Origin: Pardosa pseudoannulata
Lineage: Eukaryota; Arthropoda; Arachnida; Araneae; Lycosidae
DNA length: 64,000 bases
Assembly (NCBI GenBank): GCA_032207245.1
Contig: CM063502.1
Span: forward strand, 108,631,191 to 108,695,190
Reading direction: 5' to 3'
The position numbers and the translations under genes are program-made. The stretch's first letter is position 1; the number at the start of each line of letters is the position of its first letter. Under the pieces are notes generated by a model. The model worked only from the letters and a program-made list of their open reading frames with translations, ran no database searches and was not told the DNA's origin. This document shows positions 38,795-53,095 of the stretch, piece by piece.

Positions 38795-39185
38795 GTAAGT
38801 TTTAATATATTTAGTGTTTTATTATGTTTTTACCTGATTTTTTTAAATTTATAGTTATAGAACTTGTATCACTAATTCGCATAGCGAAGCCTTTACTAGT
38901 AATGAGGAATTTTCACGTTTTCTAATTTTGATTTTAAACGATAGAAGACAAAAAAGTAAGCAGGACAGTAGCTATTTTTCTTTCATTTGGGGGCCTAATG
39001 AGTGATTTCTGATGGGTTTTATAACGGACTCTTTAACGTCTCTTAAAAACGATACTTTTTTTCCGCCGAGTTTGTGACGTCATCGTTCATGTCGACACCG
39101 ACCGCCTATGCTGTTTACATGTTAAAAGGCGACATTTAAATTTGTTTCTGTGTAAAGTATAGCATATAATAGAAATTTTTTTACT

Positions 39186-39395
39186 ATGTCTGGCATTAAA
39201 AAATCATAGTATAAATATTGTATTGTGACACTCTGTCAAAATACAGCAAGTAATTGCAATGAGAAGATATTTTTCAGCGTTTCCAAAGATCCACATACAC
39301 GTAAAATCTGGACAACTGCGATGAAAAGGGATGAGAAATTAAACCCCAAATTATCATATAAATCATCTCTATGGGTTTGGGAAGACCATTTTTAG
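39186..39395 (+). pseudogene. THAP-domain exon, decayed
   Basis: From ATG 39186 the frame reads MSGIKKS, stop (39207), YKYCIVTLCQN, later IFFSVSKDPHTRKIW, and near its end WVWEDHF followed by a stop (39393). A donor-like GTAAAT follows the last stop. The layout fits a THAP zinc finger: C-x4-C, the FFSxxKDPxxRxxW block, and the final xVCxxHF. The third zinc-binding Cys is Trp (WVWEDHF), the usual Pro after FS is Ser, and there are two stops, so it is not functional. Confidence 0.7.
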
Positions 39396-40261
39396 GTAAA
39401 TAAATGCTTGCTTTTGTTTAAATATTACTAGTTTAGAAAAAGTAAAGTATATAAAAATACATATATACCTTTAAAAGAACTGTTGATTAACCAGTGCTAT
39501 TTAACTTTTAAAACTGCTCATTTTCGAGTATTATCACAGAGTTCAACTACAATAAATGTTTGATAAAGCATATAAATATCGTAAAACATAAATATCTAAA
39601 GCATATAATTATCTAATAAATAACTCGGGGGAGGGGAAAGTTTTGTATTTTTAAGATATTATAAATATTTTCTTCAAAGATGCATACTTTCTTAATTGAA
39701 TCAATTCACAGTGATATTTTTCGATTAAATTGGTGACTAATTTGAAAAAAGTATATAATATTTTTAAAATACTTATAATGATATTACTTTAAAAATTAAA
39801 TTTAATTTCAGAAACTTTATACATTTTTTAATTTAACATTAACATTAAAGACAATAAAATTGTATTGCTATTGAAAAAAAGCATAAATAATTAAGTAAAG
39901 CTTTTTAAAGATTTTAAATTTCTTTTCATCAAATTTAAAATTCTTAAGAATTAGTTTGGTTTTGGAGCTCTACGATCTAAGAGCAAAGAAATAGAAGGGT
40001 GGATTCGTGAGTTCATAGCACAATAACTCGAGAGTTGAAAGTTTAGGGATAGAAAAACATAAAATATTTTTGCGGCCATGACATCCGTACAAAATAAACA
40101 AAAAAATAATGAATTAAAATGTCAAAATCGAAAAAATTGAAAATTTTGAAAAAGCAAAAATAAATGTTTTAAAAATAATTAAATTGCATTAAAAATCCGA
40201 AAAAGGACTAAAGAATAATAAATAAACATAAAAAAACAATTTTTAACAATTTAAATTAAGT

Positions 40262-40370
40262 TCTGAATTTTTGTATCGTCGGGAACAGAACCGAGCACCC
40301 GAGGAGAACGATGATACTATGTAGAAGGCGTGTACTTAACCACCATGCAACACGCCCACTTTCGTGAAAG
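40262..40370 (-). repeat. Possible second tRNA-derived SINE family
   Basis: On the minus strand the segment begins GGGCGTGTTGCATGGTGGTT and later has a B-box-like GGTTCTGTTCC. Head and spacing are tRNA-like but the sequence differs from the common SINE of this window. Only one copy was seen. Confidence 0.3.
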
Positions 40371-41374
40371 ACAAAATAAAGTATTTGTTGGAGTAAGAAA
40401 ACGATGTGTAGATTTAAATATTAGGCTCCACCCTCAACAGGAGAGCAGAAAACCAAAACAGTACGGAGGATATGAGAGCAATACACATGGAATAATAAAA
40501 ATAATTTAACGTACTAAAAGTGATGTATGGCCAATTTTAAACATTTTAAAACTTTTTTCTTACATTTTTATATATTTTTAATAATTTTTTTGGTAGATTT
40601 ATTTCGTTTTTTATTTTAACAGTACACATTATTAAGGATATTTGGCACGAAGGCTAAAGGTCCCGGTCTCACAATAAATATCTTCTCTAATTTTTATTTT
40701 AATATATTACATCTATCTCTATTTATAAAAAGCGATGCTACTACAAATGTGTGTGTATATGATATATGTATATTAATTTGACTTGTCTATATCTACAAAT
40801 AGAAGAGCTGTGATTAGCATGAATAAAATATTAATACATGTTAAATAAAATTGGATAAATATATAACTGATTTTACATACCGTTGGGTTTTAATTCCCCG
40901 TATTTCTGCTCCCATAAAATACGGGGTTTTTTTTTTTCCTCCCCAAGAACGAAAACATTGACATGCTGTTAATTTTCGGGAGGTTGTCTGACTGTCCTTT
41001 GGTAAATCCAGGTAGAAGAGACATTTATGACAAATTGAGATAACTAAGCTATCTAGATCGATAAAATAAACCTTCAGGTTTAAATAAAAATAAATTTTGA
41101 TAGCTAGAAAATTTCAGGAACTTGCAAAAACAAAATCGGAAAATAGTGCGCGCTTAAAAGCAATACAAAAATATTGGTCTGCATGAACGATGACGTCACA
41201 ACCAATCACGGAGCATTTTGATGTCACGTGATTTTCGCTTAACTTTAAAATTAATTTTTTAAATGATGAACCCAGTTTTTTACATTTTTGAGAACATTTT
41301 TGGAAATTACGAGTCTGAAATTATCAGAAAAACACTAAGCTGTTCGAATCCCCCACATATGCAAATTCCTCATT

Positions 41375-41806
41375 GTGAATCTGAGGCAAACAGAACGTAA
41401 TTTTAACAATTTTGCTATTTTTAATTAATCCTTTATGTTATTGTCTCATATTCAAAATTATGTATTAGGAAATACTTTCTCCTTATCGCATATCTTTTAT
41501 ATTAATAGTCATCAAGTGTTTGTTTATAATGTATTTTGTGAACTATGACATGTGTAAACTGTTGTTAACACATGTAGATTATTTGTACTACCTAAGTGTT
41601 TAATGAAGACATTACTTGTCATTATAGTAAAACCAAATGTTCATTCAATTCTCATTTGTTATAATAGAGCCTCTTTGATATTTTTCAACCCAATTATATC
41701 ATGCAACACGTTTCTTACTCCGGATTTAGTAACTTAGTATTAGAAGTATATAATTATTTATATCAAATGCCTGACGTTTTTCTTCTCGTGTTATTGCATA
41801 TAATAG

Positions 41807-41854
<48 letters not shown>

Positions 41855-41927
41855 GTATGTATATATAATGTAATTAATGTTTGTTTTATCACTTTAAATT
41901 ATTAATTTTGGTTATTGCATATTGTAG
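41375..41927 (+). other. 3' part of presumed HP1 intron 1
   Basis: AT-rich sequence with a TA/TATG microsatellite at 41809-41870 and a pyrimidine-poor acceptor ATATTGTAG at 41926-41927 just before the start codon. Confidence 0.5.
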
Positions 41928-45187
<3,260 letters not shown>

Positions 45188-45780
45188 GAAGCTAAATCTG
45201 GTTAATGTTACTTAAATATGTGGAGTTTTCATTGTTGCAATCCATATATCACTGTATATATTTCCATTATTGTTTTTTATCTTTTTAATGTACATTGAAT
45301 ATATCTGGTGTTATACATCAGGTTGAATGAGTCAATGGTGTCAAATATTTACGAAGGTGTAGATTTTTTTTTCTTTTTTTAAAGAATCTTGTATAACTTT
45401 TTAAATCTGTAATTAATTAAATCTTATTAAAATCTGAGGTTTCTTAATTAATGCTTCAATGTTTTATTGATAAACTGTGCGAGTACCAGAGGTTTAAAAG
45501 TATTTACAACTATTCTTTGGGATCAATAACATTTTGCAAACTTTGAGCGATTCTGCTCTTATATACTGAATGAATTTTAATAACTATGGTATAAACATGT
45601 TCGTCTTTAATACATCTACACGCTGATATGCATTGTTCCGTGTTTCTGAAGAAAGTATTTTGGACAATTTTGGTTTTGTAAGTTTTTTTATTTGTGCTTA
45701 TGAAGTGTATTTGCACTAATATAACTGTTGTTTATGTCTGGAGATTACTTAAATTAAATAAAGGTTTTCAGCAATTTTAC
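45188..45780 (+). other. HP1 3' untranslated region (inferred)
   Basis: About 570 bp of AT-rich sequence from the stop codon to a canonical AATAAA at 45757-45762. No other gene intervenes. The true polyadenylation site was not determined. Confidence 0.5.
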
Positions 45781-45869
45781 AGAGAATTAAGATGTGAAGG
45801 GGAGCTATGAAATTCCTTTTGTGTGTACATGGTGTGACCATTCCAGAATAATTCATTTCTGTCTGAATA

Positions 45870-46385
45870 CAGTGGTGCATGAAAATAGTTAGGCACTTCA
45901 ATTGATTTTTTTATCAATTATCACAAATAAGTGAAATTAAAGATAAAAACATTTGTGTTTTGAAATGCTCATTTAATGTACTTTTGATATTAAATATGCT
46001 TTAAAAGACAATAATTTTAATAAAGAACATCTTATGGTGACAGAGTAAAATAGTCTCGATAATTCGTTTGCTCGAGTACTTAAACAGTTGACATGAACTT
46101 TCAGCAGAATTTATGGAATATCTGTTAATCTAAAATTAATTTGATCTAAAGAAAATGCACATTTGGCAAAGAAAAAACATTTTTGCTTGTGAAAGTAACA
46201 TTACTTTCATTTTGCAAAGTGTGAAAGAATCTTTAGTTTGCCGATGAATGTAAGTTTAATATATGGTTTGGGTGGACAAGTGCTAGTGTGGATAAACCCA
46301 GAAAAAGAATTTGGAAACAAAACTTGGTACCAATAGTTAAAACAAGGAGGAGGAGAATCTGGCAGTTTGAAGTAATATACACGGT
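45870..46385 (+). mobile_element. Tc1-like element fragment
   Basis: It starts CAGTGGTGCATGAAAATAG after TA at 45868-45869, a typical Tc1 terminal sequence. Coding remnants appear at 46237-46385: FADECKFNIWFG, KPRKR and KQNLVPIVK, matching the SDESKFNIFGSDG, WRKP and KNLVPTVKHGGG blocks of Tc1 transposases (first catalytic Asp in ADE). The N-terminal region and everything after are lost. Next to it begins another repeat at about 46390. Confidence 0.7.
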
Positions 46386-46590
46386 TTCCGCGCACCTGGA
46401 AAGTCGGGGAAAATCATGGATTTAGAAAATGGATTAATTTTGTCATGATTTTCTAAGTAAAATGACTAAAAGTCATGGATCCGCTGAGCTACCAATTAAG
46501 AAAAATAAAGCGAATTTCCTTTCTGAACGCAAGCGGCTGCATACTTCACCCTTTTGTCCATAGCGCAGGACTACCATTCATCTATTGTTT

Positions 46591-47235
46591 AGCCGTTTTT
46601 GAGCTAGGGCTATTCCTGAGCTGTCTCGATTATAAGCCTTTTTCACTACTGTTCTTTATATTTTATTTTGAAGTTTAATATAGTTCTTCTCCTAGCATTT
46701 AGTTTCTTATTGGCTCTCTACTCGGTAGTGGTCTTGTTTTTAGTGATTTATCACTGCGTTTTATCGTCAAATTGCTTATTGTCATTTGCTCTAATGCCTT
46801 GTCTTGTGTATTGGTCGTTTATCCCTTGTCTTGTGTATAAGCCTATTTTGTCCTCTTTAGTATTAGCCGTTTATTCCTTATCTCGAGTATAAGCCTTTTT
46901 TGTCTACTACTGTTCTTCATACACTCGCAGTCTCAAGTTTTACAGTTATTGTGCTTATTGCCGTTAGCTCTTCTGTCTTGTCTCGAGTATTAGCCGTTTT
47001 TGAGCTAGGGCCACAGCATGTGCTGTCTCGAATATAAGCCTTTTCCACTCCTGTTCTCTGTATTTTAATTTGAAGTTTAATATAGTTCTTCCCCTAGCAT
47101 TTAGTTTCTTTTTGGCTCTCTACTCAGTAGTGGTCATGTTTTTAGTGATTTATCACTGTGTTTTTTTCGTCAATTGCTTATTGTCATTTGCTCTAATGCC
47201 TTGTCTCGTGTATAAGCCTATTTTGTCCACTTCAG
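46591..47235 (+). repeat. Tandem ~400-bp units, probable LINE 5' region
   Basis: AGCCGTTTTTGAGCTAGGG occurs at 46591 and 46992 (period 401). The following sequence, including AGTTTAATATAGTTCTTC and TTAGTGATTTATCACTG, is repeated in order. Shorter internal phrases (TCTCGAGTATAAGCC and GTGTATAAGCCTATTTTGTC) also recur. The two units lie upstream of a LINE ORF1 in the same orientation, so they may be promoter monomers as in some LINEs (inference). Confidence 0.7.
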
Positions 47236-47668
47236 CCCTTCGTTTTTTTTGTTTTTTTTTTCGCAGTTTTTTGTTTTACTGTTTTTTTTTTCTACTCATA
47301 TTTCTCTCTTTAGTCTCCATATGTCACTCAGAGCGTGGTCCTGGAGTTCACTTTTTTCTCACCAAGCATGGAGGTTCTCACTCATACACCTACTAATACC
47401 CATCAAATTAACAACTAACCCGACTAACCCCTCATTCGTTCATAACTAACTTTAAAAAAAAAACCTAACACACTAACGACTAACTCCCTTTACCCTCCCT
47501 CTGCTAACTCGCAGTCGGGTTTATTACTGTCCTCAGCCTCGTAACCTCTCCGTGGGCTAATTCTTATGATCATATTAATCACTTATTATATTACTCTGTC
47601 TTTTTATTGTTTTTATGCTTTTAGTGTATTTTGTTTTTATCTAATTTGTAATTACTTGATTTCTAACT

Positions 47669-49130
47669 ATGACAACACGCACAACTAATAAACAACGCTC
47701 AACTCGGTGGGTTGCGTTGGATGATGAGTCCAGTAACCCCCCATAACTAACACTGACACGACCAATGCCACCGTCGAAGAGATATCAACCGCAGAACAAC
47801 CACAGGAATCTACAAAAAAGGACTCAACTACGCAGACGTCTTAGCTAGTTGACAACCCCTTGGATGCTCTCGATTATATAGAGAGACTAGCAACAAAGGC
47901 ATGCTTCCCTGGAGGCCTAACTGCGGAAGAAGGATACTTGATGTCCCAAGCTACAAATCAACTAAGAATGTTCTTTAAAGGAACACTCATGGCACTGGCC
48001 AATAGCACCTTACAACACACACAACAGCCACAACAAGGAAACAAAACAAAAATCATGCAGACATACGCTAACGTTACTAAGTCCACATAAAGAACAATAA
48101 TCCTCAAACCCGTAGATGAGAAACACACTGACGAACTCAAAAACAACTTGCAAAAGGTACACGTACCTGATACTACAGCAGTTCAAAAAGTCTACCACCA
48201 GAAAAATGGAAACATTACCATCACAGCAAAAGACAAACATGCTGCAACTCAAGTCATCAATGCACTAAACACTACTCAGTCCATCACAAAGATAGCTGAA
48301 GTTACCACGCCAGTCATAAGGATGGAAAAGATCTTCATCCATCACGTACCCAAACAAGTGACAAAACAACAATTAGCACATGCACTAGAGGACACATTTG
48401 GTCTCTCGATCAACGCAGACACCACCTTGCTGCCATACAAGACACAATCAGAAAACACCCAACACTGGAGAGTCTTGGTACCAGCACGCTTGGTGAACAC
48501 TATCGTAGAAACGCGCAGGATTACCCTCTCGTTCAAGACGTGCCCAATAGTCCGATTCACCAGGCCCATGCGGTGCTACAACTGCCAGGAGTTTGGCCAC
48601 TTAGCTAAACAATGCTCAACCTAAACAATATGCAGCAGGTGCGCACGATCACACACTAGCATGGAATGCACAAGTAAAACACAAACATGCATAAATTGTC
48701 TGCTCCATGGAAGAGAGACAAAAACTAAAATTGATACAACACACGAGGCCAGTTCTCCGGACTGCCCCGTTTACCAAACACACCTTTTAACCCTCGTGTT
48801 GCAAAAAGTAGACCGTAGCACTCCAAACCAAACCAAAACAAAACCAAAACCAAACACACCTAACTAACTTAAGATCAAACACACACATCTAGAGCCGCCG
48901 GGAAATACAACCACGTAGTGCACTCCTTCCCACACCCCAAGGGGCTTTGCCTCAAAGGGTCCCTCGGCGTTAAAAGGCTCAGGACACAACCCTCACAGCA
49001 CCAATCACTTTTAATGTCAGGAAACCATATCACACCTCCGCGGGGCCATTCCCCGCGTTCTTCACCACCACAAGAAATTGAATCAGATAACATAGAAAGA
49101 ACACAGACCAATGCCTACAGACCCTACTAG
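47669..49130 (+). pseudogene. LINE ORF1 gag-type protein, broken
   Basis: A possible start is ATG at 47669 (MTTRTTNKQRSTRWVALDDE); a frameshift and a TAG near 47845 precede the main frame. From 47851 to 48784 one frame is kept, interrupted only by stops at 48088 and 48622. It ends in zinc knuckles: CYNCQEFGHLAKQC (about 48573-48615), CSRCARSHTSMEC (about 48633-48670), then CINCLLHG and CPVY. This CCHC array after a basic domain is typical of Jockey/I-clade gag proteins, which bind RNA. A SINE at 48785-48848 cuts the frame; a Pro/Ser-rich stretch with more stops follows. Confidence 0.7.
48785..48848 (+). repeat. tRNA-derived SINE, copy 8 (5' truncated)
   Basis: Only the last 64 bp remain (TTTTAACCCTCGTGTTGC..., tail with CCAAACCAAACC). 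It has a perfect 12-bp target duplication, ACCAAACACACC, at 48773-48784 and 48849-48860. A 5' truncated copy with a target duplication is what LINE-driven reverse transcription makes. It inserted in LINE ORF1. Confidence 0.85.
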
Positions 49131-49137
49131 AAATAAT

Positions 49138-49184
49138 CTGAAGATTTTCTTAAGAAAGTACCATTTTCTTAAGAAAATCTTCAG
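49138..49184. repeat. Perfect 20-bp hairpin
   Basis: CTGAAGATTTTCTTAAGAAA (49138-49157) and its exact reverse complement (49165-49184) are separated by a 7-base loop. Around it, to about 49300, CTTAAGAA phrases recur on both strands. It may be the end of a foldback element. Confidence 0.9.
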
Positions 49185-49189
49185 AAATG

Positions 49190-50214
49190 TGAAGATTTTT
49201 TTGAGATTTAATTTTCTCTTAAGATTATCTTAAGAATTTGTTCAGATATTTTGAATCTGTTAAGACGAATGAGATGTATCTGAAGATATTCTTAAGAAAA
49301 TGTTAAGATAATTTGCAGAGTAACTTAATCTTTAAAATAAGTTAATAACTAATAAGAATTTTTTCAGAGATACAAATAATTTGAGATATTCTTCAGAAAA
49401 TTATCAGTCAGAACTTAATAAGTGGTTTTAAGGTGTTTAAAGATAGAACTTAAAATGTTTTTTGCAAAATACTGTGTTATCATCAGCAATTATATAAATT
49501 ACAGTATTTCTTTTTTTTTAATTGAAACACAAATTTTGTATTAAGATATTTAAAAATGATAGTAATTAAAACTTTTTAAAAAAGTTATTAAATTCAATCT
49601 GTTGCAAAAACCACGAGAAGCTGTAAAATCACATCATAAGATTTTTGATTCAAAATGTAATAAATTATAGGCACAGGAGTTTCATACGATAAGATATTGC
49701 AGAAAAGAGGACACAACTGATTGTGTAAATTTCGACATTCAAGCAGATATTGTTATCGATTGTGAACTATATAAATACTGCCATGGATTTCAGAAAACTG
49801 CAGCGAATTCAGGAAATGAATCTGCTGAATTTTTTGTGTGCTAAGAAGGTCGTGTCAGTTCTGTCCTATGTTGGTTAGATGCCTGAGATGACATAAGACT
49901 TATATTCATATGCTTGTCGGTGCACATAAAATAGGTTCATGGTCACAATATTCACAAAATTCAAATGATACCTCTGGCGGTAGAACACAAAAATGTGCTA
50001 AGTAATAATAGTTCACATTCTGCAAACACAATTGAAATTGTTAAATAAAGTGTGTTTTAAAGTATACATTGAGTTTTTTGTTTTATTTTAAATTTGTAAA
50101 GTTTCCTTCATTTATTAAAAGGTAAGTGATATATTTGGTTATTCTTCTGCTTACTTAGACTATGATAAGTGATAATAAATATTTAATGTTCATACTCAGT
50201 GAACAGGAGGAAAA
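49190..50214. other. AT-rich DNA without recognised gene
   Basis: No coding region seen. The first 110 bp carry more CTTAAGA palindromes. The rest is ordinary AT-rich DNA. Confidence 0.45.
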
Positions 50215-51010
50215 AAAGCATCTTCCTGAATAGATTTTTTTAATTTTACTCTTTGTATATTATAATGTATCCCTGCCTAGTATAAAACAAAAATAGTGAA
50301 CCATTTATTCTAGTAACAGGGTAAAAGAAAAAGTGCTTACTCACACATCAGAGTAATTCAGATTTAATTACAATTCTGTATTGGTTTTATTTTAAGAAAT
50401 TTGTGAGTAATGCTACATTACGAATAAAATTTCTGAATAGACTTAATACATTTTATAGTAGCTCTGTTTGTATATTATAATGTATCCCTATATGATATAA
50501 TATAGTGAGTTATATATTCTATTTTATTCACAGGATACAAAATAATTGCCAATTAACACAATATCAGAGTAATGTGGATTTAGTTATTACAATTCTGTAT
50601 TGGTTTTATTTTAAGAAATTTTTAAGTAATGCTACATTACGAATAAGTAAACTTTCTGAATAGTGTATTGCATTTTTTAATTTTACTGTTTGTATATTAT
50701 AATGTATCCCTACATAATATAATAAAAATAGTGAGTTATTTATTCTATTAAGAAGATAAAAAACAATTGCCTATTAACAATATATCAGAGTAATGTGGAT
50801 TTAGTTATTACAATTCTGTATTGGTTTTATTTTAAGAAATTTTTAAGTAATGCTACATTACGAATAAGTAAACTTTCTGAATAGTGTATTGCATTTTTTA
50901 ATTTTACTGTTTGTATATTATAATGCATCCCTACATAATATAATAAAAATAGTGAGTTATTTATTCTATTAAGAGGATACAAAACAATTGCCATATTACA
51001 AAACAATTGC
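50215..51010. repeat. Tandem array of ~220-bp units
   Basis: TTGTATATTATAATGYATCC recurs at about 50252, 50468, 50690 and 50911, and TAATGCTACATTACGAATAA at about 50410, 50628 and 50849. Units are 216-222 bp; about 3.6 are present. Units 2-4 are much alike and unit 1 is more diverged. No coding potential. Satellite-like. Confidence 0.9.
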
Positions 51011-51084
51011 TATTTTTTATTTTATATGGTCTTTTTAAGCAATATGTTCATAGAAACAGTGGCAAAAAGTTATCTGAGTTTAAT

Positions 51085-51430
51085 TTTTATATATAAAATT
51101 CTTCTGTCCATGTGTTTGTAATAGAACTCCTAAAAGGCTGGATTGATTTTGATGAAATTTTGTGTATGTAATTAGGTTGATATAGAATGGTTTAGATTCA
51201 CAATTTAATCCAATAGAAATTTTCTAAATTTAAAATCCAGAACTACGCGTTTATTGAAATTATTATAATGCCTCTTGAAACCCTTAGCTGCCAACGTATC
51301 TGTAGAGCAGTGATCAGCGCAACGGGCTTTAGCGCAAGAAGTCCCAGGTACAGGCCATGAGGGAATTTTAATTTAATCTAATTACGTTTTTGTTTCTGTT
51401 TGTCCTAGAACATACTTTAATTTACTGGAA
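51085..51430 (+). mobile_element. Possible Helitron/Helentron-type fragment
   Basis: TATATAAAATTCTTCTGTCC followed by CTCCTAAAAGGCTGGATTGA and TTTTGATGAAATTTTGTGTA is a phrase style I know from Helentron-like elements of arthropods, from memory and not verified. Near 51300-51350 there is a tRNA-like patch (AGAGCAGTGATCAGCGC, later AGTCCCAGGTACAGGCC). Ends are not defined. Confidence 0.35.
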
Positions 51431-51690
51431 CGGTATTCTAGAATATTTCATTAAAGTATAAAAGGGCAAGTAACTCAGATTATGAGTCAGTTCTGAATTC
51501 TGTCCACTAAAGAGTTAAGGGCTTAATAAAAAGCTTTGTGCTTCTGCTATTTGAGTTTCCCTTCTGTAAAACATTGTGCAAGTTTGTAAGTTTATTCGTT
51601 TGTACCCATCTGTGATTAACAAAAAATATGATTCATTAGAACGCATTGAGATAAAAAAAAAAACTATTTCATTTATGTTAATATTAAAGA

Positions 51691-52347
51691 CTAGCATATA
51701 GCCCGTCATATGACGGTATCAATAAAATTTTTAATTTTCCAAAATTCGAAAGTACCTTATGAAGCAGGTTAAAAAAAATGGTTTGTTGTTTGGCTGAGAA
51801 TTATCTTGCAACAAAAAATAATCGATGATTCAATTTCAAATTATCACATATGTACCTAATCTATTATTTAAGCCAAATATAAAAGAAAATGATTGACGTC
51901 ATATGTAAGTTCAATGATAAAACGCATGAAAATAAAGGCTTAATTTAAATAATTTAAAATAAGAAATGATAAAATGAGATGGTTAAAGGAATGACGTCAT
52001 AATGCTAGAAAAATGTTATTTTTATCTATTTATTATGGGATAAATTGATAAATTTAATCGCCTGCTCTTAACCGGGGAAAATAGGAGTTGAAATAATGGA
52101 CTTAAAAGCTCGAAAAGAGGAGAAGGGGTGGATTTCGAATGTTTTAAAGAAGGCAGTATTTTTCGCTGTGATATGAAGCATATTTTTACCAATTTATTTT
52201 AGAATCAGATCTATAGTTTAGGAGAAGATAAACATTACTCTCTTTGAATTTTGCTAACTATGGATGCCTCTATCCATTCCAGGTCCAACCGCTTCATAAA
52301 ATCGAGGACAGACGTACAGATAACTTAAGCTATTATTATATAGGGGA
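51691..52347 (-). mobile_element. Helitron-like element, copy A
   Basis: A 657-bp intact copy. On the minus strand it starts TCCCCTATATAATAATAGC after an A and ends GGGCTATATGCTAG before a T, with the perfect palindrome CCGTCATATGACGG just upstream of the end. These are TC/CTRR Helitron termini, with a 3' hairpin. It has no ORF for Rep or helicase. Copy B at 24032 shares its sequence throughout. Confidence 0.8.
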
Positions 52348-52349
52348 TT

Positions 52350-53087
52350 AAAAATATATTTCAAAATTTATTTTTTGTACGTTAAAATAATGTATCTGCT
52401 ATGAAAACTATTTGAATTTTTTCTTTCTTGCTATTATTTGACAATTTTAAGTTTATTCTCAACTGAATTTACAGTATACAAATACGCTCACACACAATTG
52501 GTAAGTCGAGTTGTGATGACTGTACACGTGATGGCTTCAAGTATTTTTAAAATAATTTTTCCTTACTTTTCCATTAAAATGGTCCAGTTTATAATTTATT
52601 TAAAAACATTTTACAATTTTTGGATTTACAGCGTTAAAACAGGACAACGTCGGTCGGGTCGTCTAGTTTTCATATGAAAGTCTCACTGATCGTTTGATTG
52701 GATGCACATGATTGAAGTAAACTTTGGGTTTACTAATTTTATTTTAATGTGGAGAAGCCAGAAGTTGATATTTTACAAAGACAGTTTTAAATTCTTAAAG
52801 GAAAATTTTGTGCACAAATATTTACAATATTTAAAAGAAATATGCCTTTCTTCATTTACAAAAAATACACTTTCTTGCCAACAAATTTTTCTTTTTGTTT
52901 AAAAAATATTTTTTTTTAATTACAGTTTTGGAATAATGTATTCTAACATCTGAGGATGTATTTTATTAGCTCTTAAGATACAAAGAGTTAAGTATGGTAG
53001 TCTCAAAATTAAATTTTATAAATATATACTTACATTCTGTGTATCTAATAACATGAGGGAATTGAATATAAGAAGGGTCAGATCATC
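52350..53087. other. AT-rich DNA without recognised gene
   Basis: Short ORFs at 52438-52677 and 52702-52902 have no recognisable motif and Phe/Lys-rich composition expected from AT-rich DNA. Confidence 0.45.
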
Positions 53088-53095
53088 ACATAGAC

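Larger units (their letters stand above)
38901..41374 (+). mobile_element. THAP-bearing inverted-repeat DNA transposon
   Basis: Two matching blocks define terminal inverted repeats of about 190 bp. The outer block AATGAGGAATTT is at 38901 and, inverted, at 41363-41374. The inner 20-bp block TTGTGACGTCATCGTTCATG is at 39072-39091 and, inverted, at 41182-41201. Spacing between the blocks is 171 and 173 bp. Between the arms lies a decayed THAP exon. THAP domains occur as the DNA-binding domain of several transposase groups (P-element-like and Kolobok, for example); the group here cannot be decided because no catalytic region is recognisable. Confidence 0.65.
46591..49130 (+). mobile_element. Truncated Jockey/I-type LINE, 5' part
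   Basis: Contains the repeated 5' region, then a T-rich leader with poly-T stretches, then ORF1. ORF2 (endonuclease, reverse transcriptase) is absent, so either the element is 3'-truncated or it continued beyond a later rearrangement. No poly-A end was found before the hairpin region at 49138. Confidence 0.6.

Noticed and set aside
39952..39990. Short SINE-like phrase TTTGGTTTTGGAGCTCTACG and another at 40655
   Set aside because: Too short to list as a copy; could be chance or a very old fragment.
50215..51010. CRISPR-like array
   Set aside because: The units are ~220 bp direct tandem repeats without short repeats and unique spacers; the organism is eukaryotic.
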